From Paracoccus sp. N5 (GTDB lineage Bacteria; Pseudomonadota; Alphaproteobacteria; Rhodobacterales; Rhodobacteraceae): a stretch of DNA of 64,000 nt. Positions 27,122-35,482 of the stretch are shown here, piece by piece. The DNA is taken from positions 2,612,001 to 2,676,000 of the forward strand of contig NZ_AQUO01000001.1 of the NCBI RefSeq assembly GCF_000371965.1. Direction: 5' to 3'. A program made the position numbers and the translations under genes. The notes under the pieces are model-generated. The model saw only the letters and a program-made list of their open reading frames with translations, was not told the origin of the DNA and did no database searches. Position 1 is the first letter of the stretch. Every line of letters starts with the position of its first letter.

Positions 27122-28528
27122 TCAGCAGCTGTAATACATCGCGTATTCGATGGGGTGGGGGGTATGCTCATAGGCATAGACCTCTTCCCATTTCAGCTTG
27201 ATATAGGCTTCCAGCTGGTCGCGGGTGAAGACATCGCCCGCCAGCAGGAAGTCCATGTCCTTCTCGAGCTCCTCCAGCGCCTCGCGCAGCGAGCCGCAGA
27301 CGGTCGGGATCTCGGCCAGCTCTTCCGGCGGCAGGTCGTAGAGGTCCTTGTCCGAGGCCGGGCCCGGGTCGATCTTGTTCTTGATGCCGTCGAGGCCGGC
27401 CATCAGCAGCGCCGCGAAGGCCAGGTAGGGGTTCGCGGCCGGATCGGGGAAGCGGGCCTCGACGCGCTTGGCCTTCGGCGATTCGGTCCACGGAATGCGC
27501 ACGCAGCCCGAACGGTTGCGGGCCGAATAGGCGCGCAGCACCGGGGCCTCGAAGCCGGGGATCAGCCGCTTGTAGCTGTTGGTCGCCGGGTTGGTCAGCG
27601 CGTTCAGCGCCTTGGCGTGCTTCAGGATGCCGCCGATGAACCACAGCGCCTCCTGGCTCAGGTCGGCATATTTGTCGCCGGCGAACAGCGGCTTGCCGTC
27701 CTTCCAGATCGACATATTGACATGCATGCCCGAGCCGTTGTCGCCCTTCATCGGCTTCGGCATGAAGGTCGCCGACTTGCCATAGGCCGCCGCCACGTTG
27801 TGGATGACGTATTTGTATTTCTGGATGTTGTCGGCCTGCTGGACCAGCCCGCCGAAGATCATGCCCAGCTCGTGCTGGCCCGAGGCGACCTCGTGGTGGT
27901 GCTTGTCGACCTTGATGCCCATGCGCTTCATCGTGGACAGCATCTCGCCGCGGATGTCCTGCGCCGCGTCGATCGGGTTCACCGGGAAATAGCCGCCCTT
28001 GTGGGGCGCGCGGTGGCCGAGGTTGCCGTCCTCATAGGCGGTGTCGGTGTTCCAGGCGGCATCGACCGAGTCGATCTCGAACGAGACCTTCTGCGGCGAG
28101 ATCTGGTATTTCACGTCGTCGAACAGGAAGAATTCGGCCTCGGGCCCGAAATAGGCGGTGTCGCCGATGCCGCTGGATTTCAAATAGGCCTCGGCCTTGA
28201 CCGCAGTGCCGCGCGGGTCGCGGGGATAGGCCTCGCCGGTGTCGGGCTCGACCACGTTGCAATGCACGCAGAGCGTCTTTTCGGCATAGAACGGGTCGAT
28301 ATAGACCGAGGACGGGTCGAGCATCAGCTTCATGTCGGACTGGTCGATGGACTTCCAGCCGGCGATCGACGAGCCGTCGAACATGAAGCCTTCCTCGAAG
28401 AAGTCCTCGTCGACCAGGTCGGCGACCAGCGTGACGTGCTGCAGCTTGCCCTTGGGATCGGTGAAGCGGACGTCGACATATTCGACCTCTTCCGTCTTCA
28501 TCAGATCCAGAACATCCTTGACTTGCAT
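27122..28528 (-). CDS. glnA: Glutamine synthetase, type I
   Basis: ATP-dependent ligation of ammonia to glutamate, the main nitrogen assimilation enzyme, a cytoplasmic dodecamer. 468 residues from ATG 28528, preceded by GGAAGGAACCCC. Signatures: DGSSIAGWKSIDQSDM, the ATP/metal segment KPMKGDNGSGMHVNMSIW, and RSGCVRIPW. The adenylylation Tyr is conserved in DKDLYDLPPEE near residue 397, so GlnE-type control is expected. It is downstream of glnB (73 bases) in the standard glnBA operon. An upstream in-frame ATG (28546) would add six residues without similarity. Confidence 0.97.
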   Translation of the reverse strand: MQVKDVLDLMKTEEVEYVDVRFTDPKGKLQHVTLVADLVDEDFFEEGFMFDGSSIAGWKSIDQSDMKLMLDPSSVYIDPFYAEKTLCVHCNVVEPDTGEAYPRDPRGTAVKAEAYLKSSGIGDTAYFGPEAEFFLFDDVKYQISPQKVSFEIDSVDAAWNTDTAYEDGNLGHRAPHKGGYFPVNPIDAAQDIRGEMLSTMKRMGIKVDKHHHEVASGQHELGMIFGGLVQQADNIQKYKYVIHNVAAAYGKSATFMPKPMKGDNGSGMHVNMSIWKDGKPLFAGDKYADLSQEALWFIGGILKHAKALNALTNPATNSYKRLIPGFEAPVLRAYSARNRSGCVRIPWTESPKAKRVEARFPDPAANPYLAFAALLMAGLDGIKNKIDPGPASDKDLYDLPPEELAEIPTVCGSLREALEELEKDMDFLLAGDVFTRDQLEAYIKLKWEEVYAYEHTPHPIEYAMYYSC

Positions 28529-28601
28529 TGGGGTTCCTTCCTCCATCAGTCAGCCCGGCGCCGCCGCCGGGCGAGTGTCTTCGAAAAACTGTGCGGGTGG
28601 A

Positions 28602-28940
28602 TCAGACGGCGTCGTCGCCGGTCTCGCCGGTGCGGATGCGGATCGCCTGTTCGACGGGCAGGATGAAGATCTTGCCGTCGCCGATCTTTTCGGTGCGCGC
28701 GGCCGAGATGATGGCATCCACGGCGGCCTCGACCAGGTCGTCGGGCAGCACCATCTCGATCTTCACCTTGGGCAGGAAATCCACGACATATTCCGCGCCG
28801 CGATAAAGCTCGGTATGGCCCTTTTGCCGGCCGAAGCCCTTGACCTCGGTGACCGAAAGCCCCTGCACGCCGACTTCCTGAAGGGCCTCTTTCACATCGT
28901 CCAGCTTGAAGGGCTTGATGATGGCTTCGACTTTCTTCAT
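28602..28940 (-). CDS. glnB: Nitrogen regulatory protein PII
   Basis: 112-residue trimeric signal protein that senses 2-oxoglutarate and ATP/ADP and controls GlnE, NtrB and other targets. The T-loop contains the uridylylated Tyr51 in ELYRGAEYVVDF, and the C-terminal signature KIFILPVEQAIRIRTGE is exact. The start KKVEAIIKPFKLDDVK is canonical. First gene of the glnB-glnA pair; divergent from the NAD(P)HX repair gene across 141 bases. The upstream region is AT-rich, but no sigma-54 -24/-12 element with proper spacing was seen. Confidence 0.97.
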   Translation of the reverse strand: MKKVEAIIKPFKLDDVKEALQEVGVQGLSVTEVKGFGRQKGHTELYRGAEYVVDFLPKVKIEMVLPDDLVEAAVDAIISAARTEKIGDGKIFILPVEQAIRIRTGETGDDAV

Positions 28941-29081
28941 CGCCTGATCCTTCTCTCGCGACTTGCCTGCGCCCTGATTGGCGGGTTTGATGGGGCCAGT
29001 CCATGCGGCTTGGCGGGGAATGCGGCATGAAACCGGCAAATCCCGAATGGCTGCCTTAATATTGTGCGGAATGCCTAAATT
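28941..29081. promoter_or_regulatory. Divergent promoter region glnB / nnr
   Basis: 141 bases, AT-rich around 29050-29082 (TTAATATTGTGCGGAATGCCTAAATTATG). It must hold the glnBA promoter(s) and that of nnr. No boxes assigned with confidence. Confidence 0.5.
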
Positions 29082-30677
29082 ATGAGCGACGATTTGGCCG
29101 GCTGGCCCGAGATCCTGACGACTCGACAGATGCGCGCGGTCGAGGATGCGGCCATCGGCTCGGGCCGGGTCAGCGGTGATGCGTTGATGGAGCGGGCCGG
29201 AGCCGCCGTGGTCGAGGCGATCTTGAACCGTTGGCCCGAATATCGCGAGCATCCCGCCCGAGCGCGCCATCGCGCCATCGTTCTGTGCGGTCCAGGCAAC
29301 AACGGCGGCGACGGGTTCGTCGTGGCGCGGCTGCTGGCCGAGCGGGGCTGGCAGGTCAGGGTGTCGCTTCTGGGCGATCCCGATCATCTGCCGCCCGATG
29401 CCCGTCGCAACTATGACCGCTGGCGCGAGATCGGCTCCGTTTCGCCGGCACCCGTCGATCGCGAGCCGGTATGGCAGGCGGAAATCCTGGTGGACGCGCT
29501 ATTCGGCATCGGCCTATCGCGGCGGCTCGACTCCGCTCTCTGCGACCTCTTCGACAGTATTTGCGAAGCCCTGCATAACGTGTTCGGCGGCCCGCGCAGC
29601 CCGTCTCTCGACCGAATCGTGGCGGTGGATGTTCCCAGCGGGCTTTGTGCCGATAGCGGCCGGATGCTTGCCGACGATGATCTGCCGATCCCGAGATCCG
29701 ATCTGACGGTCACGTTTCACAGGCCCAAGCTCGGCCACCTGATGGAGGAAGGGCCAGAGTTCTGCGGTGCGCTGGTTGTCGCCGACATCGGCCTGGACGC
29801 ATGGCAGGACCGCGCCGGCCCCTGCGTCCGCCTGGCCGGGCCGCTGCCGGGCCTGCTGAAGCGGGCCGGGCACAAATACGACCACGGCCATGCGCTGGTG
29901 CTGGGCGGCGGCCCCGGCCATGGCGGCGCGGCGCGGCTTTCGGCCCGGGCGGCGCTGCGGGTCGGCGCCGGGCTGGTGACGCTGGCCTGCCCGCCCGAGG
30001 CGCTGGCGGAAAATGCCGCGCGGCTGGATGCGGTGATGCTGGCGCCGCTGGCCGATGCCGCCGGGCTGCGCGCCCTGCTGCGCGATACCCGGCTCGGCGC
30101 CCTGGCGCTGGGACCGGGGCTGGGGCTCGAGCGCGCCCGGGCGCTGGTGCCCGAGGCGCTGGCTTCGGGCCGCGCCGCGGTGCTCGACGCCGATGCGCTG
30201 ACCGCCTTTGCCGACCGGCCCGAGGCCCTGTTTGCGGCCCTGCATCCCCGCGCCCTGCTGACGCCGCATGGCGGCGAGTTCGCCCGGCTGTTTCCCGATC
30301 TTGCCGCCCGGCTCGCGGCGCCGGCCGAGGCGGGACCGGCCTTCTCGCGGCTGGACGCGGCGCGGCTGGCGGCGGCGCGGGCCGGCTGCGCGGTGCTGCT
30401 GAAGGGGCCCGACACGGTGGTCGCGGCGCCGGACGGCAGCGCCTGCATCGCGGCCGCCCTGGGCCCCGACGCGGCGCCCTGGCTGGCGACGGCGGGGGCG
30501 GGCGACGTGCTGACCGGGATCGTCGCCGGCCTGCTGGCGCGCGGCTTCGCGCCGCTGCCCGCCGCCGGGACCGGAGCCTGGCTGCATGCCGAGGCGGCGC
30601 GCGATTTCGGTCCCGGCCTGATCGCCGAGGATCTGCCCGAGCGCCTTCCGGCGGTGCTGCGCCGACTGGCGGGCTGA
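29082..30677 (+). CDS. nnr: Bifunctional NAD(P)H-hydrate repair enzyme
   Basis: Repairs hydrated NAD(P)H: the N-terminal epimerase (YjeF_N, about 1-215) interconverts the R and S forms, and the C-terminal dehydratase (about 235-531) removes water using ADP or ATP. In the N half, VLCGPGNNGGDGFVVARLL and DALFGIGLSR and VDVPSG are diagnostic; in the C half LGGGPGHGGAARLSARAALRVGAG, TPHGGEF, LLKGPDTV and the catalytic-loop ATAGAGDVLTGIVAGLLA. 531 residues, normal. Third-position GC is visibly lower in the first 720 bases than after about 29800, suggesting a mosaic gene. It runs divergent from glnB; tRNA-Leu follows in 76 bases. Confidence 0.95.
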   Translation: MSDDLAGWPEILTTRQMRAVEDAAIGSGRVSGDALMERAGAAVVEAILNRWPEYREHPARARHRAIVLCGPGNNGGDGFVVARLLAERGWQVRVSLLGDPDHLPPDARRNYDRWREIGSVSPAPVDREPVWQAEILVDALFGIGLSRRLDSALCDLFDSICEALHNVFGGPRSPSLDRIVAVDVPSGLCADSGRMLADDDLPIPRSDLTVTFHRPKLGHLMEEGPEFCGALVVADIGLDAWQDRAGPCVRLAGPLPGLLKRAGHKYDHGHALVLGGGPGHGGAARLSARAALRVGAGLVTLACPPEALAENAARLDAVMLAPLADAAGLRALLRDTRLGALALGPGLGLERARALVPEALASGRAAVLDADALTAFADRPEALFAALHPRALLTPHGGEFARLFPDLAARLAAPAEAGPAFSRLDAARLAAARAGCAVLLKGPDTVVAAPDGSACIAAALGPDAAPWLATAGAGDVLTGIVAGLLARGFAPLPAAGTGAWLHAEAARDFGPGLIAEDLPERLPAVLRRLAG

Positions 30678-30753
30678 CTTTTCCGCTCGCACGCGCCGAG
30701 GGGCTTTGCTATGACGTCCGCGATCCGCTGGCCCCGGCCGCCCGGATCGCGCC

Positions 30754-30838
30754 GCGGGTATGGCGGAATTGGCAGACGCACCAGGTTTAGGTCCTGGCGC
30801 CGCAAGGCGTGGGGGTTCAAGTCCCTCTACCCGCACCA
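30754..30838 (+). tRNA. tRNA-Leu (UAG)
   Basis: 85-base class II tRNA with long variable arm: acceptor GCGGGTA pairs with TACCCGC, D-loop GGCGGAATTGGCAGACGC, anticodon stem CCAGG with loop TTTAGGT (anticodon TAG, Leu CUN-family reader), variable arm, T-loop GTTCAAGTC, encoded ACCA. Its 3' end is followed by a 325-base gene-free gap. Confidence 0.96.
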
Positions 30839-31163
30839 TCGAAACAGCATCGGATACATCCGCAGGGCGATCAGCCACGGCCGATTCGCGTCTTGCGCGG
30901 GTTTTCCGTGCATCGGGCCATCCTGCAGGCATGACCCATCCTGTGGGTATCGCACGATTTTTGCACGCCCAGAGCGAATTCTCCCGCAGTTCATCCGTCC
31001 TTAATATGTCCAATTTAGCCTGCGCAAGCATGGAGGCGGACAGGCCAGCAGCTTCTTGCCAAGCGGGTCACGGGCTTTCGGCGCGATGGCGCCGCAGCCG
31101 AATCGGCCAGCTTTACCGGCGGAAGCCTCGCGTGCTTAGCCAAGCCCCGAGAAAGGACACCAC
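30839..31163. other. Gene-free gap upstream of the RTX gene
   Basis: 325 bases with no supported gene. The centre (about 31000-31020) is AT-rich and may contain the RTX promoter. A small dyad ACCCA-TCCTG-TGGGT lies at 30934-30948. Nothing else was recognised. An ORF on the opposite strand here is the shadow of the nnr/tRNA region. Confidence 0.45.
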
Positions 31164-32318
31164 ATGCCAACAAACAACGACGATCTCATCTACAGCACGT
31201 CTGTGAACGACCGCATCCAGGGTCTGACCGGCGCGGATACCTTCTACTGGACCCCCAGCGGCCAGGATACGTTCATTGGCGGCGACCAGGGCGAACGCTA
31301 CGATGCGAACCCTTATCTGGACCGCTCGGGCGGCGATCAGCTGCACATCCAGGGCAGCGCCGGGGCCAACGTCCGCTTCGCCACCACCGAAGACGGGCTG
31401 ATCAAGGTCGGCGGCCACAGCCTGAAATTCGAGGGAATCGAGCGTTTCTACGGCACCAGCGGCAATGACACGATCCGCGCCGCCGGCTCGAGCCTGAACG
31501 AGGCGCATTCCGGCACGCCGGTGCATGGCGTCACCATCTATGCCGGCGCCGGCCATGACATCATCACCGGCACCGCGACCGACGACGTGCTGGACGGCGG
31601 CGCGGGCAACGACTCGATCTGGGGCGGGGCAGGCAACGACTTCATCCAGTCCTCGACCGGCCACGACCTGATCTATGGCGGCATCGGCGATGAAAACATC
31701 CGTTGGGGCCTGGGCGACGACGTGGCGCCGGGCAACGACACGATCTACGGCGGCGGTGGCCACGACCTGATCAACATCTGGGCGGTCGAGCCGGATCACA
31801 CCGGCGCTTATGTCGAATATATCACCAGCTCCAAGGGTCGCGCCTATACCGACATGGGCAATGTCCACAACGTGCTGCACTTCCAGAGCATGGAGCAGGG
31901 CTGGACCCATCAGGGCCGCGACACGGTGACCGGCGCCAATGCCAGCGTCGGCGTCAACGCGACCGGCATCCAGTTCAACACCCGCTGGGACAATGACCTG
32001 CTGATCGGTACCAATGGCCGCGACACGCTGGAGGGCGGCGAGGATCGCGACACCATCGAGGGCGGGCGCGGCAACGACCTGATCTCGGCCAATGGCGACT
32101 TCACCAGCTGGCAGGCCCCGGGCGACGGCGACGTCGACACGCTGGTCTTCCACGCCGGCTTCGGCCACGATACCGTGCTGGCCTTCGACGAGGGCCTGGA
32201 CATCCTGCAATTCGACCGCGGGATGAGCTATTCGGTCTCGGAGGTGGCGCGGGGCACGCTGCTGACCTTCAACACCGGCGACACGATCCTGCTGTCGAAC
32301 GTCTTCGACTTCAACTGA
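31164..32318 (+). CDS. RTX / hemolysin-type calcium-binding repeat protein
   Basis: 384 residues without signal peptide, typical of type I secreted proteins. Nonapeptide repeats of the GGxGxDxxx type that bind calcium in beta-rolls occur in two groups: about 140-185 (GGAGNDSIW, GGAGNDFIQ, GGIGDENI, then GGGGHDLIN near 200) and about 290-320 (GGEDRDTIE, GGRGNDLIS). The C-terminal 60 residues carry the RTX secretion-type end with DILQFDRGMSYSVSEVARG and end in short aliphatic strands. No enzymatic domain was seen, so surface or extracellular matrix roles are possible. No type I transporter is within the window. A hairpin follows the stop. Confidence 0.85.
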   Translation: MPTNNDDLIYSTSVNDRIQGLTGADTFYWTPSGQDTFIGGDQGERYDANPYLDRSGGDQLHIQGSAGANVRFATTEDGLIKVGGHSLKFEGIERFYGTSGNDTIRAAGSSLNEAHSGTPVHGVTIYAGAGHDIITGTATDDVLDGGAGNDSIWGGAGNDFIQSSTGHDLIYGGIGDENIRWGLGDDVAPGNDTIYGGGGHDLINIWAVEPDHTGAYVEYITSSKGRAYTDMGNVHNVLHFQSMEQGWTHQGRDTVTGANASVGVNATGIQFNTRWDNDLLIGTNGRDTLEGGEDRDTIEGGRGNDLISANGDFTSWQAPGDGDVDTLVFHAGFGHDTVLAFDEGLDILQFDRGMSYSVSEVARGTLLTFNTGDTILLSNVFDFN

Positions 32319-32325
32319 CGCGGGT

Positions 32326-32350
32326 GCGCGGCCGGGACGTCCGGCCGCGC
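32326..32350 (+). terminator. GC-rich hairpin after the RTX gene
   Basis: Perfect 10-bp stem GCGCGGCCGG/CCGGCCGCGC around GACGT, eight bases past the stop. No T tract, so it may be a stability element rather than a classical terminator. Confidence 0.5.
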
Positions 32351-32548
32351 GTCGAATCGTGCCCTTGCAGGTTGGGGTTGGATTTTCCCTTGGTTCGCAC
32401 AACCGGGAAGCCCAGTGCCTGATCGGGCGAGGCGCGGGAAAATTTCGCCTTTTCAGTGGCCTGACTCACCGTCAGGACGCCGACCACACCTGTCCCAAAG
32501 GTTAACTGGCCTCTGGGGCCCGAGATCGCTTTAATTGTATTTCATTGA

Positions 32549-33049
32549 ATGGTCTCAATTTTCGGTTGGTGGGTGATGGTGGTGAATGGTAAGTCCCTGC
32601 ATGTTGCAGGCGCGGCGCAAGCGGCTGGCGAATGGGTTTTCGACCATCTGCATGGTTCGGGCATCGAAATCGCCGGGCTGGGCTTCACGGGCTCGGTGCC
32701 GGAATGGTGCGAACTGGGCTTCTCGATCTGCGAAAGCTATCTGATCGAGGCGCAGAATCTTTTCCTTGAACAGGATCTCGGCGGCTTCCTGTCGATCGCC
32801 GAGGCCCAGCTGGACGACGATCTGGCCGATCAGGCGCTGGCCCATGCCAACGCGCTGCTGGCGGGCGTGGCCTTCCGCTGGCTGGCCGGCCAGCTGCATC
32901 TGGTCGAAACCGAGGTCGAGCCGGACCTGAACTGGCAAGCGCTCGCCAACCTGTGGCGCGCGATGGAGACGACGCAGGGCGACATGCGCCTGCCGCGTCT
33001 GGACGCCGGTTTCGAAGCCCAGCTGCGCTCGGCCTTGCGGCTGAGCTGA
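32549..33049 (+). CDS. Unknown acidic protein
   Basis: 166 residues from ATG 32549; ATG 32576 (MVVNGKSLHV) is an alternative start. I recognise no family. It is acidic and Leu/Ala-rich, predicted mostly helical after residue 60 (DQALAHANALLAGVAFRWLAGQLHLVETEVEPDLN), with no signal peptide or membrane helix. Codon use is like the genome's, so it looks real rather than a shadow. The upstream gap 32351-32548 is AT-rich near 32530-32550 (TTTAATTGTATTTCATTGAATGG) and may hold its promoter. It lies 68 bases before tex in the same direction and could be cotranscribed with it. Function is not assigned. Confidence 0.6.
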   Translation: MVSIFGWWVMVVNGKSLHVAGAAQAAGEWVFDHLHGSGIEIAGLGFTGSVPEWCELGFSICESYLIEAQNLFLEQDLGGFLSIAEAQLDDDLADQALAHANALLAGVAFRWLAGQLHLVETEVEPDLNWQALANLWRAMETTQGDMRLPRLDAGFEAQLRSALRLS

Positions 33050-33117
33050 GCCGCGGCGCTTGGCGGGCGCGGCGGCTTTGGGTAAGACTGGCGGTCCAGC
33101 AGGAAAGGACGCCGGAA

Positions 33118-35418
33118 TTGGACGCAGCCGACCGCATCGCCCGCATCATCGCCCAGGAAATCAACGCCAGCCCCGCGCAGGTCGTCGCCGCGACCGGGCT
33201 GCTGGACGGTGGCGCCACGGTGCCCTTCGTCGCCCGCTACCGCAAGGAGGTGACGGGCGGTCTTGACGATACCCAGCTGCGCAACCTGTCGGAACGGCTG
33301 GCCTATCTGCGCGAACTCGAGGCGCGGCGCCTGGCGATCCGCGACCAGATCCGCTCCCAGGGCAAGCTGACCGAGGATCTGGCCCGCGCCATCGCCGGGG
33401 CCGAGACCAAGGCCGCGCTCGAGGACATCTATCTGCCCTTCAAGCCCAAGCGCCGCACCAAGGCGATGATCGCGCGCGAAAACGGGCTGGAGCCGCTGCT
33501 GCGCGCCATCCAGGCCGACCGTGCGTCGGCGCCCGAGGCGCTGGCCGCCGCCTATCTGACCGAGGCGGTGCCAGACGTGAAATCGGCGTTGGACGGCGCC
33601 CGCGACATCCTGGTCGAGGAACTGTCCGAAAACGCCGTCCTGCTGGGCCGGCTGCGCGAATTCATGCAGGCCGAGGCCATCGTCTCGGCGCGTGTGGTGC
33701 CGGGCAAGGAGCAGGCCGGCGCCAAGTTCAGCGACTATTTCGCCCATGCCGAGAAATGGTCCGCCATTCCCGCGCATCGCGCCCTGGCGATCCTGCGCGG
33801 CGTCAAGGAAGAGGTGCTGACGGTCGAGATCGCCCCCGAGCCCGAGACCGGCGTGGCGCGGGCCGAGGGCATCGTCGCCCAGGCGCTGGGGCGGCTGGGC
33901 GACCTGCCGGGCGATGCCTGGCTGCGCAAGATGGCCGGCTGGTGCTGGCGGGTGCGGCTGTCGAACACCATGTACATCGACCTGCTGACCGAGCTGCGCA
34001 GCCGCGCCCATGCCGAGGCGATCCGGGTTTTCGCCCGCAATCTCAAGGATCTGCTGCTGGCCTCGCCCGCGGGGCCGCGCCCGACCATCGGCCTTGACCC
34101 CGGCATCCGCACCGGCGTCAAGCTGGCCGCCGTCGATGCGACCGGCAAACTGGTCGAGACGGCGACGCTGTATCCCTTTCCGCCGAAATCCGACCTGCGC
34201 GGCGCCGAGGCCGCGCTGGCCGCCGCCATCCTGCGCCACAAGATCGAGCTGATCGCCATCGGCAACGGCACCGCCAGCCGCGAGACCGAGCGCATGGTCG
34301 CCGACGTGCTGAAGCGTCTGCCCCAGGGCGTCAAGGCGCCGGTCAAGGTCATCGTCAGCGAGGCCGGCGCCTCGGTCTATTCGGCCTCCGAACTGGCGGC
34401 GCGCGAATTCCCCGACCTGGACGTGTCCTTGCGCGGCGCGGTTTCCATCGCGCGGCGGCTGCAGGATCCGCTGGCCGAGCTGGTCAAGGTGCCGCCGGAA
34501 TCGATCGGCGTCGGCCAGTACCAGCACGACGTCGACCAGCGCCAGCTGGCCCGCACGCTGGAGGCGGTGGTCGAGGATGCGGTGAACGCGGTGGGCGTCG
34601 ACCTGAACACCGCCTCGGCGCCGCTGCTGGCGCATGTCGCGGGGCTGGGCCCGTCGCTGGCGCAGAACATCGTCGCCTGGCGCGACCAGAACGGCGCCTT
34701 CCCCTCACGCGCGGCGCTGAAGAAGGTGACGGGGCTCGGGCCGCGCGCCTTTGAGCAATCGGCCGGCTTCCTGCGCATCCGCGACGGGAAAGAGCCGCTC
34801 GACGCCTCCTCGGTCCACCCCGAGGCTTACGGCCTCGCGCGTCGGATCGTCGCCGCCTGCGGCCGCGACATCCGCCAGATCATGGGCCAGCCGCAGGCGC
34901 TGGCGGGCCTGCACGCCGAAGCCTTCGTCGATGACAGCTTCGGCCTGCCGACGGTGCGCGACATTCTGGCCGAGCTGGAAAAGCCCGGCCGCGACCCGCG
35001 CCCGAGCTTCGTCACCGCGAGCTTTGCCGAGGGGGTCGAGGACATCAAGCACCTGAAACCCGGCATGAGCCTGGAGGGGACGGTGACCAATGTCGCGGCC
35101 TTCGGCGCCTTCGTCGATATCGGCGTGCACCAGGACGGGCTTGTGCACATCAGCCAGCTTGCCGACCGTTTCATCAAGGATCCCAACGAGGTGGTGAAGG
35201 TCGGCGACGTGGTCAAGGTGCGCGTGACCGAGGTGGACGTGGCCCGCAAACGCATCGGCCTGACCATGCGCAAGGACGGCGGCGCCAGCGCGCGCGATGC
35301 GCAGGCCGAGCGCGCGCCCAAGGCGCAGCCCGGGCGAGGCCCGAAATCGGCCGGCCCCGCCGGCGGCGCGCCGGGCGCGCTGGGAGCGGCGCTGATGAAT
35401 GCGCTGAAGAAGAGCTAG
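33118..35418 (+). CDS. tex: Tex-family RNA-binding transcription accessory protein
   Basis: Cytoplasmic protein of the Tex family: an N-terminal helical region, YqgF/RNase H-like domain, helix-hairpin-helix pair and a C-terminal S1 RNA-binding domain. 766 residues from a TTG start at 33118, chosen because AGGAAAGGA (33101-33109) lies eight bases upstream and no ATG or GTG in frame is near; the upstream open frame to 32953 overlaps the preceding gene. Motifs: VPFVARYRKE, LDPGIRTGVKLAAVDATG in the YqgF domain, VGVDLNTASAPLLAHVAGLGPSLAQNIV in the HhH part, and the S1 domain from GMSLEGTVTNVAAFGAFVDIGVHQDGLVH. Implicated in transcription or ribosome-related functions; exact role unsettled. Confidence 0.92.
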   Translation: MDAADRIARIIAQEINASPAQVVAATGLLDGGATVPFVARYRKEVTGGLDDTQLRNLSERLAYLRELEARRLAIRDQIRSQGKLTEDLARAIAGAETKAALEDIYLPFKPKRRTKAMIARENGLEPLLRAIQADRASAPEALAAAYLTEAVPDVKSALDGARDILVEELSENAVLLGRLREFMQAEAIVSARVVPGKEQAGAKFSDYFAHAEKWSAIPAHRALAILRGVKEEVLTVEIAPEPETGVARAEGIVAQALGRLGDLPGDAWLRKMAGWCWRVRLSNTMYIDLLTELRSRAHAEAIRVFARNLKDLLLASPAGPRPTIGLDPGIRTGVKLAAVDATGKLVETATLYPFPPKSDLRGAEAALAAAILRHKIELIAIGNGTASRETERMVADVLKRLPQGVKAPVKVIVSEAGASVYSASELAAREFPDLDVSLRGAVSIARRLQDPLAELVKVPPESIGVGQYQHDVDQRQLARTLEAVVEDAVNAVGVDLNTASAPLLAHVAGLGPSLAQNIVAWRDQNGAFPSRAALKKVTGLGPRAFEQSAGFLRIRDGKEPLDASSVHPEAYGLARRIVAACGRDIRQIMGQPQALAGLHAEAFVDDSFGLPTVRDILAELEKPGRDPRPSFVTASFAEGVEDIKHLKPGMSLEGTVTNVAAFGAFVDIGVHQDGLVHISQLADRFIKDPNEVVKVGDVVKVRVTEVDVARKRIGLTMRKDGGASARDAQAERAPKAQPGRGPKSAGPAGGAPGALGAALMNALKKS

Positions 35419-35452
35419 GGGGCTCTGCCCCCGTCGCGCGTTCCGCGCGCCT

Positions 35453-35480
35453 CCCCCGGGGTATTTGGAAAACGGAGAAG
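35453..35480. repeat. Short intergenic repeat, copy 2 (between tex and pdxY)
   Basis: The 20-mer CCGGGGTATTTGGAAAACGG at 35457-35476 is identical to that at 7803, and it is preceded by a GGGGGCTCTGCCCCC dyad and a CGCGCG..CGCGCG inverted stretch. Both copies are in convergent-gene gaps. Confidence 0.6.
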
Positions 35481-35482
35481 GG

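Noticed and set aside
28941..29081. Sigma-54 promoter for glnBA
   Set aside because: A GG...GC-like match exists, but the spacing is 16 instead of 10 bases.
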